Shown here: positions 53,572 through 64,000 of the stretch, in pieces
Numbering within the stretch: the stretch's first letter is position 1
Layout of the letters: each line of letters opens with the position of its first letter
NCBI RefSeq assembly: GCF_004331385.1
Contig: NZ_SJON01000008.1
Span: forward strand, 1-64,000
Source: Enterobacter quasihormaechei
GTDB taxonomy: Bacteria > Pseudomonadota > Gammaproteobacteria > Enterobacterales > Enterobacteriaceae
Length of the DNA stretch: 64,000 nucleotides
Direction: 5' to 3'
The notes under the pieces: generated by a model
Seen by the model: only the letters and a program-made list of their open reading frames with translations
Database searches by the model: none
What the model was told of the DNA's origin: nothing
Program-made: the position numbers and the translations under genes

Positions 53572-55329
53572 CTAACGCCACTGCGCATTGTTGTAACTGT
53601 CGTAGCTCATATCGACACGCTCCCCAAAAATCTCAATATCCGCCCAGGGCTTCACGACAGATTTCACTTTCCTCTGCCTTAATGCGCGGTCAAGTTCTTC
53701 TCTGGTCAACGCCTCCGGCATTTTCCACGCGTCCCCGGCGAGCCTCCAGCCCGTGTCGGTTTGTGTGTAAGCCATAATCGTGCGATCGGTAAATTGAAAT
53801 AGCACGGCTTCCGGCTTGCCGTCGCTGTTAAGATCCAGCGGCATGAGTAAACAGTTACTCTGGGCGCTATCGCAGCTCTCAAAGCGATACTGATTGCTGA
53901 GCATGGCTTGCCACAATGCCTTATCAGGACGCGCCATTCCCGGTGCGAGCTGAACCTGTTTTTCCAGCATCGCGGCGGTCATCTTACCTGCTCCGCCAGC
54001 GTTCCCGGAGAGAAGACCATTTATTTCACGCTGGCGTTTTGGGTTAGAGATAAACTGCGGATCGTTTTGCAGCGTGAGCATCGCCTCCCGCCCCTTTCGT
54101 CCAGCGTTACTGAGCATATACAGGCTGACTTGATCCGCAGTTATTCTGCCGTCCTGATAGCGGGCCATATGGCTTGCTACGCTTATTCGCCACGGATCCA
54201 GCACGGGGGTATGGATCAACGCCAGGAAGACGAGGGAAAGCAGCCCGGTCGCCGGAATGACGTACGCATGGATTTTCTGCGGTTCACGGCGCTGAATCAG
54301 AACGCTGGCGCAAAAACCGACCGCCCAGACCAGCGCCACGATGGTTATTAATACCCCGTACAAACGCTCGGGTGACCAGCCGTATTGCGAAATGCGTAGC
54401 CACAGCGCCCATCCCGCCAGAACCGGATACGCGGGTACGATAGCTACGGCAAGGCGAATCATCCCTCGCAGCGGGGCATAGTAAGGCAGCGCTTGACGCT
54501 GTGGATGCCACACTATCGTCACCAGGAATAACAGCAGCAGCGCTAAGGTGGTCAGCAAGCCCGCGGCGGATATTCTGGCTGAAATGGATTCAAAGCCGAC
54601 AAAAGGCAACGCGCCAATAAAGAGCAGCGCCAGCGCCGCCATCAGGGGAAGCAGACCGGTGGCGATGAGGGTCAGCAAATTTTGCAGGGCAAGGATTAAC
54701 CTTACCTGCATGCGCGTGAGCACGGCCGCACTGGCAGAAACCACGCCAATCGCCACTGAAATAAACCCGTCAGAATGGAAGAAAAGCCGATCAAAAAAGC
54801 CGATGCCGATAAGTTCGAAAAGCTCGGCCCAGAGGAAAAGCACCAGCCAGAAGAGACCATTCGAAACAAAAATAATGAGCAGCGTCAGTGCGTTATGCCA
54901 GTTTCGTTGATAAAAGTCGCTGTAGAACGAGGTAGTCGGGACAGGATCCAGACGCCGCTGAAGCCATGGCAACACCAACAGCGTCATCAGCAGCAGATGA
55001 AAGCCGAAAACGAGCATCTCATCTCTGAGACTCCAGCTTTCGAGTCCTGCAACGCTCCACTTAAGCCAGCCGCCCATACCCGCGACTGCCGCGCCGATCA
55101 ACCCGAGCGCCAGCCACAAAAAAGGCTTCCTGAACGATGTCACAGCAAGCGACATCGTGGTCGTCATTACCACGGTGGCAGGAATGACGCACATCAACCA
55201 CAGCGTATCAGACGGCAATTTCGCATGCCCGATGTACCAGGTAATGGCATAGCAGAGCACTCCCTGTAAAGCGCCCGCCAGCACGACGGCCAGCCGCGTG
55301 GAAGGGGATAACGTTTCACTGTTGTCCAT
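53572..55329 (-). CDS. yhgE: YhgE polytopic membrane protein
   Basis: 585 residues, about 11 longer than I recall for E. coli YhgE. The N-terminal two thirds (about 10-375) have some 10-11 hydrophobic segments; the C-terminal third (about 390-585) is soluble, probably periplasmic, with SCDSAQSNC and DLNSDGKPEAVLFQF. Function unknown. Convergent with hslO and divergent from pckA. Confidence 0.9.
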   Translation of the reverse strand: MDNSETLSPSTRLAVVLAGALQGVLCYAITWYIGHAKLPSDTLWLMCVIPATVVMTTTMSLAVTSFRKPFLWLALGLIGAAVAGMGGWLKWSVAGLESWSLRDEMLVFGFHLLLMTLLVLPWLQRRLDPVPTTSFYSDFYQRNWHNALTLLIIFVSNGLFWLVLFLWAELFELIGIGFFDRLFFHSDGFISVAIGVVSASAAVLTRMQVRLILALQNLLTLIATGLLPLMAALALLFIGALPFVGFESISARISAAGLLTTLALLLLFLVTIVWHPQRQALPYYAPLRGMIRLAVAIVPAYPVLAGWALWLRISQYGWSPERLYGVLITIVALVWAVGFCASVLIQRREPQKIHAYVIPATGLLSLVFLALIHTPVLDPWRISVASHMARYQDGRITADQVSLYMLSNAGRKGREAMLTLQNDPQFISNPKRQREINGLLSGNAGGAGKMTAAMLEKQVQLAPGMARPDKALWQAMLSNQYRFESCDSAQSNCLLMPLDLNSDGKPEAVLFQFTDRTIMAYTQTDTGWRLAGDAWKMPEALTREELDRALRQRKVKSVVKPWADIEIFGERVDMSYDSYNNAQWR

Positions 55330-55705
55330 CTTTTCATCCCTTGCTTACGAAAAATACAGTGTCCCATTAAAGCGATATCAGGGTGTCAACGGCAATATCT
55401 GAAATCATAGTTGCAGGAGACATGAATCGTTTTCCCAATGTAACCCTTACGTAATTTTCTTTCATGTATGCGATTACATTCACATTCTTCCGGATAAATT
55501 CACCAGAGATTAACCTTTTAAGAACATTTTCCCCAACCAAAAAGCGATTCCTGCGATAATCTGCCCGCCCTGTGACTGGAGTCGCAGCGTTTTCCGTTAG
55601 TAAGGGTTTTGACCAGATACATAAATCTATGAGCCCCGTCGCGGTTAACATCCCCAGAAAAACCCTACAATTTCAGGCAGTACATATTGGCTAAGGAGCA
55701 GTGAT
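55330..55705. other. yhgE-pckA divergent intergenic region
   Basis: 376 bp without a credible gene. It holds a good CRP box (55469-55484) and the pckA leader ending in the ribosome site CTAAGGAGCAGTG. A 94-codon minus-strand frame (55367-55651) lacks a ribosome site and homology and is rejected. Confidence 0.75.
55469..55484 (+). promoter_or_regulatory. CRP box upstream of pckA
   Basis: TGCGA-TTACAT-TCACA matches the CRP consensus in 9 of 10 positions, 222 bp before the pckA ATG. E. coli pck is CRP-activated, which supports this call. Confidence 0.75.
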
Positions 55706-57325
55706 ATGCGTGTTAATGGTTTAACCCCGCAAGATCTCAAGGCTTATGGTATTCACGACGTCCAGGAAGTGGCCTACAACCCCGATTACGATACGCTGTA
55801 TCAGGAAGAGCTTAATCCCGCGCTGGAAGGGTACGAGCGAGGTGTGTTGACGAATCTTGGTGCTATCGCCGTCGATACCGGTATTTTTACCGGCCGTTCG
55901 CCGAAAGATAAATACATCGTCCGAGATGATACCACCCGCGATACGCTGTGGTGGGCCGATAAAGGCAAAGGGAAGAACGATAACAAACCGCTCTCTCCTG
56001 AAACCTGGCAGCATCTGAAAGGGCTCGTCACCCATCAGCTTTCCGGCAAGCGTCTGTTCATCGTCGATGCTTTCTGCGGCGCTAACGCCGACACCCGTCT
56101 CTCCGTTCGGTTTATCACTGAAGTGGCCTGGCAGGCGCATTTCGTGAAGAACATGTTCATTCGTCCGACCGATGAAGAACTGCAAAACTTCACCCCTGAC
56201 TTTATCGTGATGAACGGCGCGAAATGCACCAACCCGCAGTGGAAAGAGCAGGGTCTGAACTCCGAAAACTTCATCGCCTTCAACCTGACCGAGCGTATCC
56301 AGCTGATCGGCGGTACCTGGTACGGCGGCGAAATGAAGAAAGGGATGTTCTCGGTCATGAACTACCTGCTGCCGCTGCGCGGTATCGCCTCCATGCACTG
56401 CTCGGCGAACGTCGGTGAAAAAGGTGACGTGGCGGTGTTCTTCGGCCTTTCCGGCACCGGTAAAACGACGCTGTCCACCGATCCAAAACGTCGTCTGATT
56501 GGCGACGACGAGCACGGCTGGGACGACGACGGCGTGTTTAACTTTGAAGGCGGCTGCTACGCGAAGACCATTCGCCTGTCTGAAGAGGCAGAGCCGGATA
56601 TCTACCACGCGATTCGTCGCGATGCGCTGCTGGAAAACGTCACCGTGCGTGCCGATGGCTCTGTCGACTTCGACGATGCGTCCAAAACCGAAAACACCCG
56701 CGTGTCTTACCCGATTTACCACATCGACAACATCGTGAAGCCGGTGTCGAAGGCGGGCCACGCCACGAAGGTGATTTTCCTGACCGCGGACGCGTTCGGC
56801 GTGCTGCCGCCAGTTTCCCGCCTGACCGCCAGCCAGACGCAGTACCACTTCCTCTCTGGCTTTACCGCTAAGCTGGCGGGTACCGAGCGCGGCGTGACCG
56901 AGCCAACTCCAACCTTCTCCGCCTGCTTCGGCGCGGCGTTCCTGTCGCTGCACCCGACGCAGTACGCGGAAGTGCTGGTGAAACGCATGCAGGCGTCCGG
57001 CGCGCAGGCCTATCTGGTGAACACCGGCTGGAACGGTACCGGCAAGCGTATCTCCATCAAAGATACCCGCGCCATCATCGACGCCATCCTGGACGGTTCG
57101 CTGGACAACGCCGAGACCTTTACGCTGCCGATGTTCGATCTGGCGATCCCAACCGAGCTGCCGGGCGTGGATACGCGTATCCTTGACCCGCGCAACACCT
57201 ACGGTTCACCGGAACAGTGGCGCGAGAAGGCAGAATCGCTGGCGAAACTGTTTATCGAAAACTTTGAGAAGTATACCGATACCCCGGCAGGTGAAGCGCT
57301 GGTGAGTGCGGGTCCGAAGCTGTAG
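55706..57325 (+). CDS. pckA: phosphoenolpyruvate carboxykinase (ATP)
   Basis: 539 residues. The P-loop [11 protein letters not shown] (about 248-258) is followed by the [18 protein letters not shown] metal-site region. It turns oxaloacetate and ATP into PEP and CO2, the first committed step of gluconeogenesis. An AAGGAG ribosome site precedes the ATG at 55706. Downstream are a REP unit and a terminator shared with envZ. Confidence 0.98.
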   Translation: MRVNGLTPQDLKAYGIHDVQEVAYNPDYDTLYQEELNPALEGYERGVLTNLGAIAVDTGIFTGRSPKDKYIVRDDTTRDTLWWADKGKGKNDNKPLSPETWQHLKGLVTHQLSGKRLFIVDAFCGANADTRLSVRFITEVAWQAHFVKNMFIRPTDEELQNFTPDFIVMNGAKCTNPQWKEQGLNSENFIAFNLTERIQLIGGTWYGGEMKKGMFSVMNYLLPLRGIASMHCSANVGEKGDVAVFFGLSGTGKTTLSTDPKRRLIGDDEHGWDDDGVFNFEGGCYAKTIRLSEEAEPDIYHAIRRDALLENVTVRADGSVDFDDASKTENTRVSYPIYHIDNIVKPVSKAGHATKVIFLTADAFGVLPPVSRLTASQTQYHFLSGFTAKLAGTERGVTEPTPTFSACFGAAFLSLHPTQYAEVLVKRMQASGAQAYLVNTGWNGTGKRISIKDTRAIIDAILDGSLDNAETFTLPMFDLAIPTELPGVDTRILDPRNTYGSPEQWREKAESLAKLFIENFEKYTDTPAGEALVSAGPKL

Positions 57326-57373
57326 TCCTTGAGAGGGTCGGGGTGAGGGCATCAGGCCGCAGAGACTGAACCT

Positions 57374-57407
57374 TGTCGGGTGGCGGCTTCGCCTTACCCG
57401 ACCTACG
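57374..57407. repeat. REP unit after pckA
   Basis: Single REP-like palindrome TGTCGGGTGGCGGCTTCGCC with a TTACCCGACCTACG arm, between convergent pckA and envZ, directly before their terminator. Confidence 0.8.
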
Positions 57408-57433
57408 AAAAGGGTGGCTAAAGCCACCCTTTT

Positions 57434-57436
<3 letters not shown>
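57408..57436. terminator. bidirectional terminator between pckA and envZ
   Basis: Stem GGGTGGC / GCCACCC (57412-57418 and 57423-57429) with a 4-nt loop and A/T runs on both sides. The plus-strand T-run overlaps the envZ stop codon at 57434-57436, so the envZ coding end sits inside the terminator. Confidence 0.9.
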
Positions 57437-59496
<2,060 letters not shown>

Positions 59497-59724
59497 TGTG
59501 TGTACTCCCAAAGGTTCGGATAGGCCTGGAACAGCGTATTCTAAAAAAGTGCACGTGTTCGACCAGCAAATTCTGGTATAAATTCTAGACGAAATTGTTA
59601 CAAAGCATATTTAACAGCAGCTTATCTGTTCATTTCATCACATAAATCATTATTAATCTTGTCTGTTACACTGTGCGCTACGTATTGTGCGCAAAGACAG
59701 TTAACCGGCATTAAAGGCTGCACC

Positions 59725-60198
59725 ATGAAAACGCCTCTGATCACCCGTGAAGGGTACGAAAAACTCAAAAAAGAGATGGATTACCTGTGGCGCGAAGAGC
59801 GTCCGGAAGTGACCAAAAAAGTTACCTGGGCGGCAAGCCTGGGCGATCGCAGCGAGAATGCGGACTACCAGTACAATAAAAAGCGTCTGCGCGAAATCGA
59901 TCGCCGGGTACGCTACCTGACGAAGTGCCTCGAGAATCTCAAAATCGTCGATTACTCCCCGCAGCAGGAAGGTAAAGTCTTCTTCGGCGCCTGGGTGGAG
60001 ATCGAAAACGACGACGGCAACACCCTGCGTTTTCGCATCGTCGGTTACGATGAAATTTTCGGTCGTAAGGATTACATCTCTATCGACTCCCCGATGGCCC
60101 GAGCCCTGCTGAAAAAAGAGGTGGGCGATTTAGCCGTTGTCCAGACGCCCGCGGGTGAAGCAAGCTGGTACGTCAACGAAATCGAGTATGTTAAATAG
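59725..60198 (+). CDS. greB: transcript cleavage factor GreB
   Basis: 157 residues, Gre family. An N-terminal coiled coil (about 1-76) with the tip acidic pair in GDRSENADYQYN enters the RNA polymerase secondary channel; the C-terminal FKBP-like domain binds the rim. It stimulates cleavage of backtracked RNA. I use the ATG at 59725 (MKTPLITREGYEKL); a longer frame reaches 59659 without homology. yhgF follows after 87 bp. Confidence 0.97.
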   Translation: MKTPLITREGYEKLKKEMDYLWREERPEVTKKVTWAASLGDRSENADYQYNKKRLREIDRRVRYLTKCLENLKIVDYSPQQEGKVFFGAWVEIENDDGNTLRFRIVGYDEIFGRKDYISIDSPMARALLKKEVGDLAVVQTPAGEASWYVNEIEYVK

Positions 60199-60285
60199 TC
60201 CGAGAGCGCCCTCCCCGGCTGGCATTTTTTGGTGTCAGCCCGTATAACTATCCCCCTGATTTTCGATCCACAAGATGAACTGACC

Positions 60286-62616
60286 ATGATGAAAGAGTCG
60301 CTCTGCCGCATTATTGCGGGTGATATTCAGGCCAGAGCCGAACAGGTAGAAGCTGCCGTTCGCCTGCTTGATGAAGGGAACACCGTGCCGTTTATTGCAC
60401 GTTATCGTAAGGAAGTCACCGGCGGTCTGGATGACACGCAGCTGCGTAACCTGGAGACGCGTCTGGGCTATCTGCGCGAACTGGAAGACCGACGTCAGGC
60501 GATCCTCAAATCTATCGGCGAGCAGGGCAAGCTGACCAGTGACCTGGAAAAAGCCATTAACGGCACCCTGAGCAAAACCGAACTTGAAGATCTCTATCTG
60601 CCGTACAAACCAAAGCGCCGCACGCGCGGGCAGATTGCGATCGAGGCTGGCCTTGAGCCGCTGGCCGACCTGCTGTGGAACGAGCCGTCTCACGACCCGG
60701 AAACCGAAGCCGCCAAATTTATCGACGCCGACAAAGGCGTAGCGGACACCAAAGCCGCGCTGGACGGCGCTCGCTACATTCTGATGGAGCGTTTTGCCGA
60801 AGACGCGGCGCTGCTCGCCAAAGTGCGTGATTACCTGTGGAAGAACGCGCATATCGTCTCCACCGTGGTGACCGGCAAAGAGGAAGAAGGCGCGAAATTC
60901 CGCGACTATTTCGATCACCACGAACCGATTTCTACCGCGCCGTCCCACCGCGCGCTGGCGATGTTCCGCGGCCGTAACGAAGGCGTGCTGCAACTCTCCC
61001 TGAATGCCGATCCGCAGTTTGACGAGCCGCCAAAAGAGAGCCACTGCGAGCAGATCATTATCGATCATCTCGGCCTGCGCCTGAACAACGCCCCGGCGGA
61101 CAGCTGGCGCAAAGGCGTGGTGAGCTGGACCTGGCGCATTAAGGTGCTGATGCACCTCGAAACCGAGCTGATGGGCACCGTGCGCGAGCGCGCCGAAGAC
61201 GAAGCGATCAACGTCTTCGCCCGTAACCTGCACGACCTGCTGATGGCCGCCCCCGCTGGCCTGCGCGCTACCATGGGGCTCGATCCGGGTCTGCGTACCG
61301 GCGTGAAGGTGGCGGTCGTTGACGGCACCGGCAAGCTGGTCGCCACCGACACCATTTACCCGCACACCGGCCAGGCGGCTAAGGCGGCGACGGTCGTGGC
61401 CGCGCTGTGTGAAAAATATAACGTCGAGCTGGTCGCCATCGGTAACGGTACGGCATCCCGCGAAACCGAGCGTTTCTACCTTGACGTGCAGAAGCAGTTC
61501 CCGAAAGTGACGGCGCAGAAGGTGATTGTCAGCGAGGCGGGGGCATCGGTCTATTCCGCCTCAGAGCTGGCGGCGCAGGAGTTCCCGGACCTGGACGTTT
61601 CCCTGCGCGGCGCGGTCTCTATCGCCCGTCGTTTGCAGGATCCGCTGGCGGAACTGGTGAAGATCGACCCGAAATCCATTGGCGTGGGCCAGTATCAGCA
61701 CGACGTGAGCCAGACGCAGCTGGCGCGCAAGCTGGATGCGGTGGTGGAAGACTGCGTTAACGCCGTCGGCGTGGACCTGAACACCGCTTCCGTACCCCTG
61801 CTGACCCGCGTGGCAGGCCTGACCCGCATGATGGCGCAGAATATCGTCGCCTGGCGCGATGAGAACGGTCAGTTCCAGAACCGCCAGCAGTTGCTGAAGG
61901 TGAGCCGCCTCGGGCCGAAAGCGTTTGAGCAGTGCGCGGGCTTCCTGCGCATCAACCACGGCGATAACCCGCTGGATGCCTCCACCGTTCACCCGGAAGC
62001 GTACCCGGTCGTTGAGCGTATTCTGGCCGCCACCCAGCAGGCGCTGAAAGACCTGATGGGCGACAGCAGCGCGCTGCGTAACCTGAAGGCGGTGGATTTC
62101 ACCGACGAACAGTTCGGCGTGCCGACGGTGACCGACATCATCAAAGAGCTGGAAAAACCGGGCCGCGATCCGCGTCCTGAGTTCAAAACCGCGACCTTTG
62201 CTGACGGCGTGGAAACCATGAATGACCTGCTCCCGGGCATGGTGCTGGAAGGTGCGGTGACCAACGTGACCAACTTCGGCGCGTTTGTGGATATCGGCGT
62301 GCATCAGGATGGTCTGGTGCATATCTCTTCCCTCGCCGATAAGTTCGTTGAAGATCCGCACACCGTGGTCAAAGCGGGCGACATCGTGAAGGTGAAAGTG
62401 CTGGAAGTGGATCTCCAGCGCAAGCGTATCGCCCTGACCATGCGTCTGGACGAGCAGCCGGGCGACACCAGCGCGCGCCGTGGCGGTAATGGCGGTGGCC
62501 GTGAACAGCAGCGCCCGGCAGCGAAAGCCGCGAAGCCACGCGGACGCGACGCACAGCCGGCGGGCAACAGCGCGATGATGGATGCGCTGGCAGCGGCAAT
62601 GGGTAAGAAACGCTAA
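60286..62616 (+). CDS. yhgF: Tex-family transcription accessory protein YhgF
   Basis: 776 residues. N-terminal helical Tex region, a YqgF/RNase H-like domain ([17 protein letters not shown], about 330-346), helix-hairpin-helix repeats (about 490-560) and a C-terminal S1 domain ([19 protein letters not shown], about 650-720), then a Gly/Arg-rich tail. Tex binds nucleic acid and affects transcription elongation and toxin gene expression in other species. The start is ATGATG at 60286; upstream TTG gives no homology. Confidence 0.96.
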   Translation: MMKESLCRIIAGDIQARAEQVEAAVRLLDEGNTVPFIARYRKEVTGGLDDTQLRNLETRLGYLRELEDRRQAILKSIGEQGKLTSDLEKAINGTLSKTELEDLYLPYKPKRRTRGQIAIEAGLEPLADLLWNEPSHDPETEAAKFIDADKGVADTKAALDGARYILMERFAEDAALLAKVRDYLWKNAHIVSTVVTGKEEEGAKFRDYFDHHEPISTAPSHRALAMFRGRNEGVLQLSLNADPQFDEPPKESHCEQIIIDHLGLRLNNAPADSWRKGVVSWTWRIKVLMHLETELMGTVRERAEDEAINVFARNLHDLLMAAPAGLRATMGLDPGLRTGVKVAVVDGTGKLVATDTIYPHTGQAAKAATVVAALCEKYNVELVAIGNGTASRETERFYLDVQKQFPKVTAQKVIVSEAGASVYSASELAAQEFPDLDVSLRGAVSIARRLQDPLAELVKIDPKSIGVGQYQHDVSQTQLARKLDAVVEDCVNAVGVDLNTASVPLLTRVAGLTRMMAQNIVAWRDENGQFQNRQQLLKVSRLGPKAFEQCAGFLRINHGDNPLDASTVHPEAYPVVERILAATQQALKDLMGDSSALRNLKAVDFTDEQFGVPTVTDIIKELEKPGRDPRPEFKTATFADGVETMNDLLPGMVLEGAVTNVTNFGAFVDIGVHQDGLVHISSLADKFVEDPHTVVKAGDIVKVKVLEVDLQRKRIALTMRLDEQPGDTSARRGGNGGGREQQRPAAKAAKPRGRDAQPAGNSAMMDALAAAMGKKR

Positions 62617-62625
62617 ATCTGTAAT

Positions 62626-62693
62626 TGCCCGGTGGCGCTACGCTTACCGGGCCTACGATTTTGTAGGCCGGGCAAATGCAGTGCCGCCCGGCA
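62626..62693. repeat. BIME between yhgF and feoA
   Basis: Inverted REP pair: GCCCGGTGGCGCTACGCTTA ending CCGGGCCTAC and the opposed GTAGGCCGGGCAAATGCAGT ending CGCCCGGCAAG. It starts 10 bp after the yhgF stop, typical of 3'-end REPs; here the neighbours are codirectional. Confidence 0.9.
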
Positions 62694-62803
62694 AGCAGGC
62701 CGCAGGAAATTAAAATAAATATGGTGTATCCATATTTAAACCACTATTTATCACTCCGTTAACAAAATACATTTATTCTTCCCTTTCGGTACTTCCGCAA
62801 ATA

Positions 62804-62817
62804 TTGAGCAAGGTCAA
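62804..62817 (+). promoter_or_regulatory. FNR-like box upstream of feoA
   Basis: TTGAG-CAAG-GTCAA matches TTGAT-N4-ATCAA in 8 of 10 positions, in the 319-bp yhgF-feoA gap. FNR activates feo in E. coli, in line with ferrous iron uptake under anaerobic conditions. Confidence 0.65.
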
Positions 62818-62874
62818 TCCGACCGCAAAATAATACGCTTAACAACATCCCGTCACATTTTTATTATTGCTGAT

Positions 62875-62893
62875 AAAAACTATTCTCATTATC
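62875..62893 (+). promoter_or_regulatory. Fur-like box upstream of feoA
   Basis: The 19-mer, read on the minus strand, begins GATAATGAGAATA and matches the Fur consensus GATAATGATAATCATTATC in 14 of 19 positions. It sits 43-61 bp before the feoA ATG, where a repressor would block the promoter. Confidence 0.6.
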
Positions 62894-62935
62894 ATCGCAG
62901 TGTAGATTATTTAACCTCTCGTGGAATCAGGCGCT

Positions 62936-63163
62936 ATGCAATTCACTCCAGACAGTGCGTGGAAAATTATCGGTTTTACCCGTGAGATAAGCCCGGCCTA
63001 TCGGCAGAAGCTGCTGTCACTGGGTATGCTACCCGGCTCATCATTCCAGGTGGTGCGCGTCGCGCCGTTGGGCGACCCCATTCATATCGAAACCCGACGC
63101 GTTAATCTGGTTCTGCGAAAAAAAGATCTCGCATTAATTGAAGTTGAATCTTTATCCCGTTAA
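62936..63163 (+). CDS. feoA: ferrous iron transport protein A
   Basis: 75 residues, SH3-like FeoA domain, starting [20 protein letters not shown]. It binds or regulates FeoB for Fe(II) uptake. I use the ATG at 62936, the E. coli start; a GTG five codons upstream is weaker. feoB follows after 30 bp. Confidence 0.96.
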   Translation: MQFTPDSAWKIIGFTREISPAYRQKLLSLGMLPGSSFQVVRVAPLGDPIHIETRRVNLVLRKKDLALIEVESLSR

Positions 63164-63193
63164 CAAGCCAGCGGTTTCAGTGAGTCTACTACA

Positions 63194-64000
63194 ATGAAAA
63201 AATTAACTATTGGCTTAATTGGCAATCCTAATTCCGGCAAGACAACCTTATTTAATCAGCTAACCGGCGCGCGCCAGCGCGTGGGAAATTGGGCAGGCGT
63301 AACGGTTGAACGCAAAGAAGGCCAGTTCACCACGACGGATAACCAGGTCACGCTGGTTGATTTACCGGGAACTTATTCCCTCACTACGATTTCCTCCCAG
63401 ACCTCTCTCGATGAGCAAATTGCATGCCACTATATTCTGAGCGGCGACGCGGATATGCTCATCAACGTGGTGGATGCTTCCAACCTCGAGCGCAATCTGT
63501 ATCTCACGTTACAGCTGCTGGAGCTGGGTATTCCCTGCATCGTGGCGCTCAACATGCTCGACATCGCGGAAAAGCAAAAGCTGCGCATCGACGTCGACGC
63601 CCTCTCCGCCCGTCTGGGCTGCCCGGTGGTACCGCTGGTTTCTACCCGCGCGCGCGGCATTGACGCCCTGAAGCTGGCGATTGACCGCCACGCGGGCAAT
63701 GCCGACGTCGAGCTGGTGCACTACGCCCAGCCGCTGCTGCGCGAAGCCAGACAGCTGGCGCAGGAGATGGACAACACCATGCCCGCCAGACAGCGCCTGT
63801 GGCTTGGCCTGCAAATGCTGGAAGGCGATATCTACAGCCGCGCCTACGCAGGCGATGCGGCGGATAAGCTGGACGTTGCGCTGGCTCGCCTGAGCGACGA
63901 GCTGGATGACCCGGCCCTGCACATTGCCGATGCGCGCTATCAGGCCATCGCCGCGTTCTGTGACGTGGTCAGTAATGCCTTAACCGCTGAACCGAGCCGC
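63194..64000 (+). CDS. feoB: ferrous iron transporter FeoB, N-terminal part
   Basis: First 269 codons, running off the right edge; the full protein is about 770 residues. The visible part is the GTPase (NFeoB) domain: G1 GNPNSGKT (10-17), G3 DLPGTY, G4 NMLD, then the guanine-dissociation-inhibitor helical region. The membrane part that transports Fe(II) lies beyond the window. Second gene of feoABC behind the FNR/Fur region. Confidence 0.96.
   Translation, partial: MKKLTIGLIGNPNSGKTTLFNQLTGARQRVGNWAGVTVERKEGQFTTTDNQVTLVDLPGTYSLTTISSQTSLDEQIACHYILSGDADMLINVVDASNLERNLYLTLQLLELGIPCIVALNMLDIAEKQKLRIDVDALSARLGCPVVPLVSTRARGIDALKLAIDRHAGNADVELVHYAQPLLREARQLAQEMDNTMPARQRLWLGLQMLEGDIYSRAYAGDAADKLDVALARLSDELDDPALHIADARYQAIAAFCDVVSNALTAEPSR

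Noticed and set aside
55367-55651. 94-codon minus-strand frame in the yhgE-pckA gap
   Set aside because: No ribosome site, no recognisable domain, and it covers the pckA promoter region with its CRP box.

Overview
This window is chromosomal DNA of an enterobacterium close to Enterobacter (Enterobacteriaceae, gammaproteobacteria). The proteins are near-identical to Escherichia coli K-12 homologues as I remember them. Gene order follows the E. coli segment tufA-fusA-rpsG-rpsL to feoAB almost without a break. A malonate decarboxylase cluster of the Klebsiella/Enterobacter type is the main addition. I count 65 protein genes, two of them cut by the window ends (tufA, feoB). I see no rRNA, tRNA, CRISPR array, insertion sequence, integrase or phage gene. 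The genus is an inference.

Layout. 1-5200, minus strand: the str operon (rpsL, rpsG, fusA, tufA) behind a strong sigma-70 promoter, preceded by tusDCB and yheO. 5300-10000: fkpA, slyX, slyD, yheV and the kefGB potassium efflux pair. 10072-12924, plus strand: the ABC-F gene yheS and the LysR-type gene mdcR. 13010-20056, minus strand: mdcABCDEFGH, a complete biotin-independent malonate decarboxylase system with its AEC-family transporter. 20285-27869: yheTU, prkB, yhfA, crp, yhfK, argD, pabA. 27900-35574: a fic gene that looks fused to its antitoxin gene yhfG, then ppiA, tsgA, nirBD, cysG and the small lipoprotein gene yhfL. 35647-45607, minus strand: trpS, gph, rpe, dam, damX, aroB, aroK and the PilMNOPQ-like hofMNOPQ genes. 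45728-64000: mrcA, nudE, igaA, yrfG, hslR, hslO, yhgE, pckA, envZ-ompR, greB, yhgF (tex), feoA and the start of feoB.

How genes work together. MdcA, C, D, E form the malonate decarboxylase. MdcB and MdcG make and attach the 2'-(5''-phosphoribosyl)-3'-dephospho-CoA group on MdcC, MdcH primes it with malonyl, MdcF imports malonate and MdcR regulates. NirBD reduces nitrite using siroheme made by CysG, but nirC, which lies between nirD and cysG in E. coli, is missing. EnvZ/OmpR, IgaA, PBP1a and DamX are envelope functions; Crp sites are visible at ppiA/tsgA and pckA and possibly at mdcA.

Regulatory signals readable by eye include the str promoter with a hairpin at the mRNA 5' end, a 7-2-7 NarL/NarP site plus perfect FNR box at nirB, paired ARG boxes at argD, CRP boxes, FNR- and Fur-like boxes at feoA, several rho-independent terminators, and REP/BIME repeats mostly at the ends of convergent genes. 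The most unusual features are the yhfG-fic hybrid gene, the missing nirC and a long stem-loop between mdcE and mdcF.
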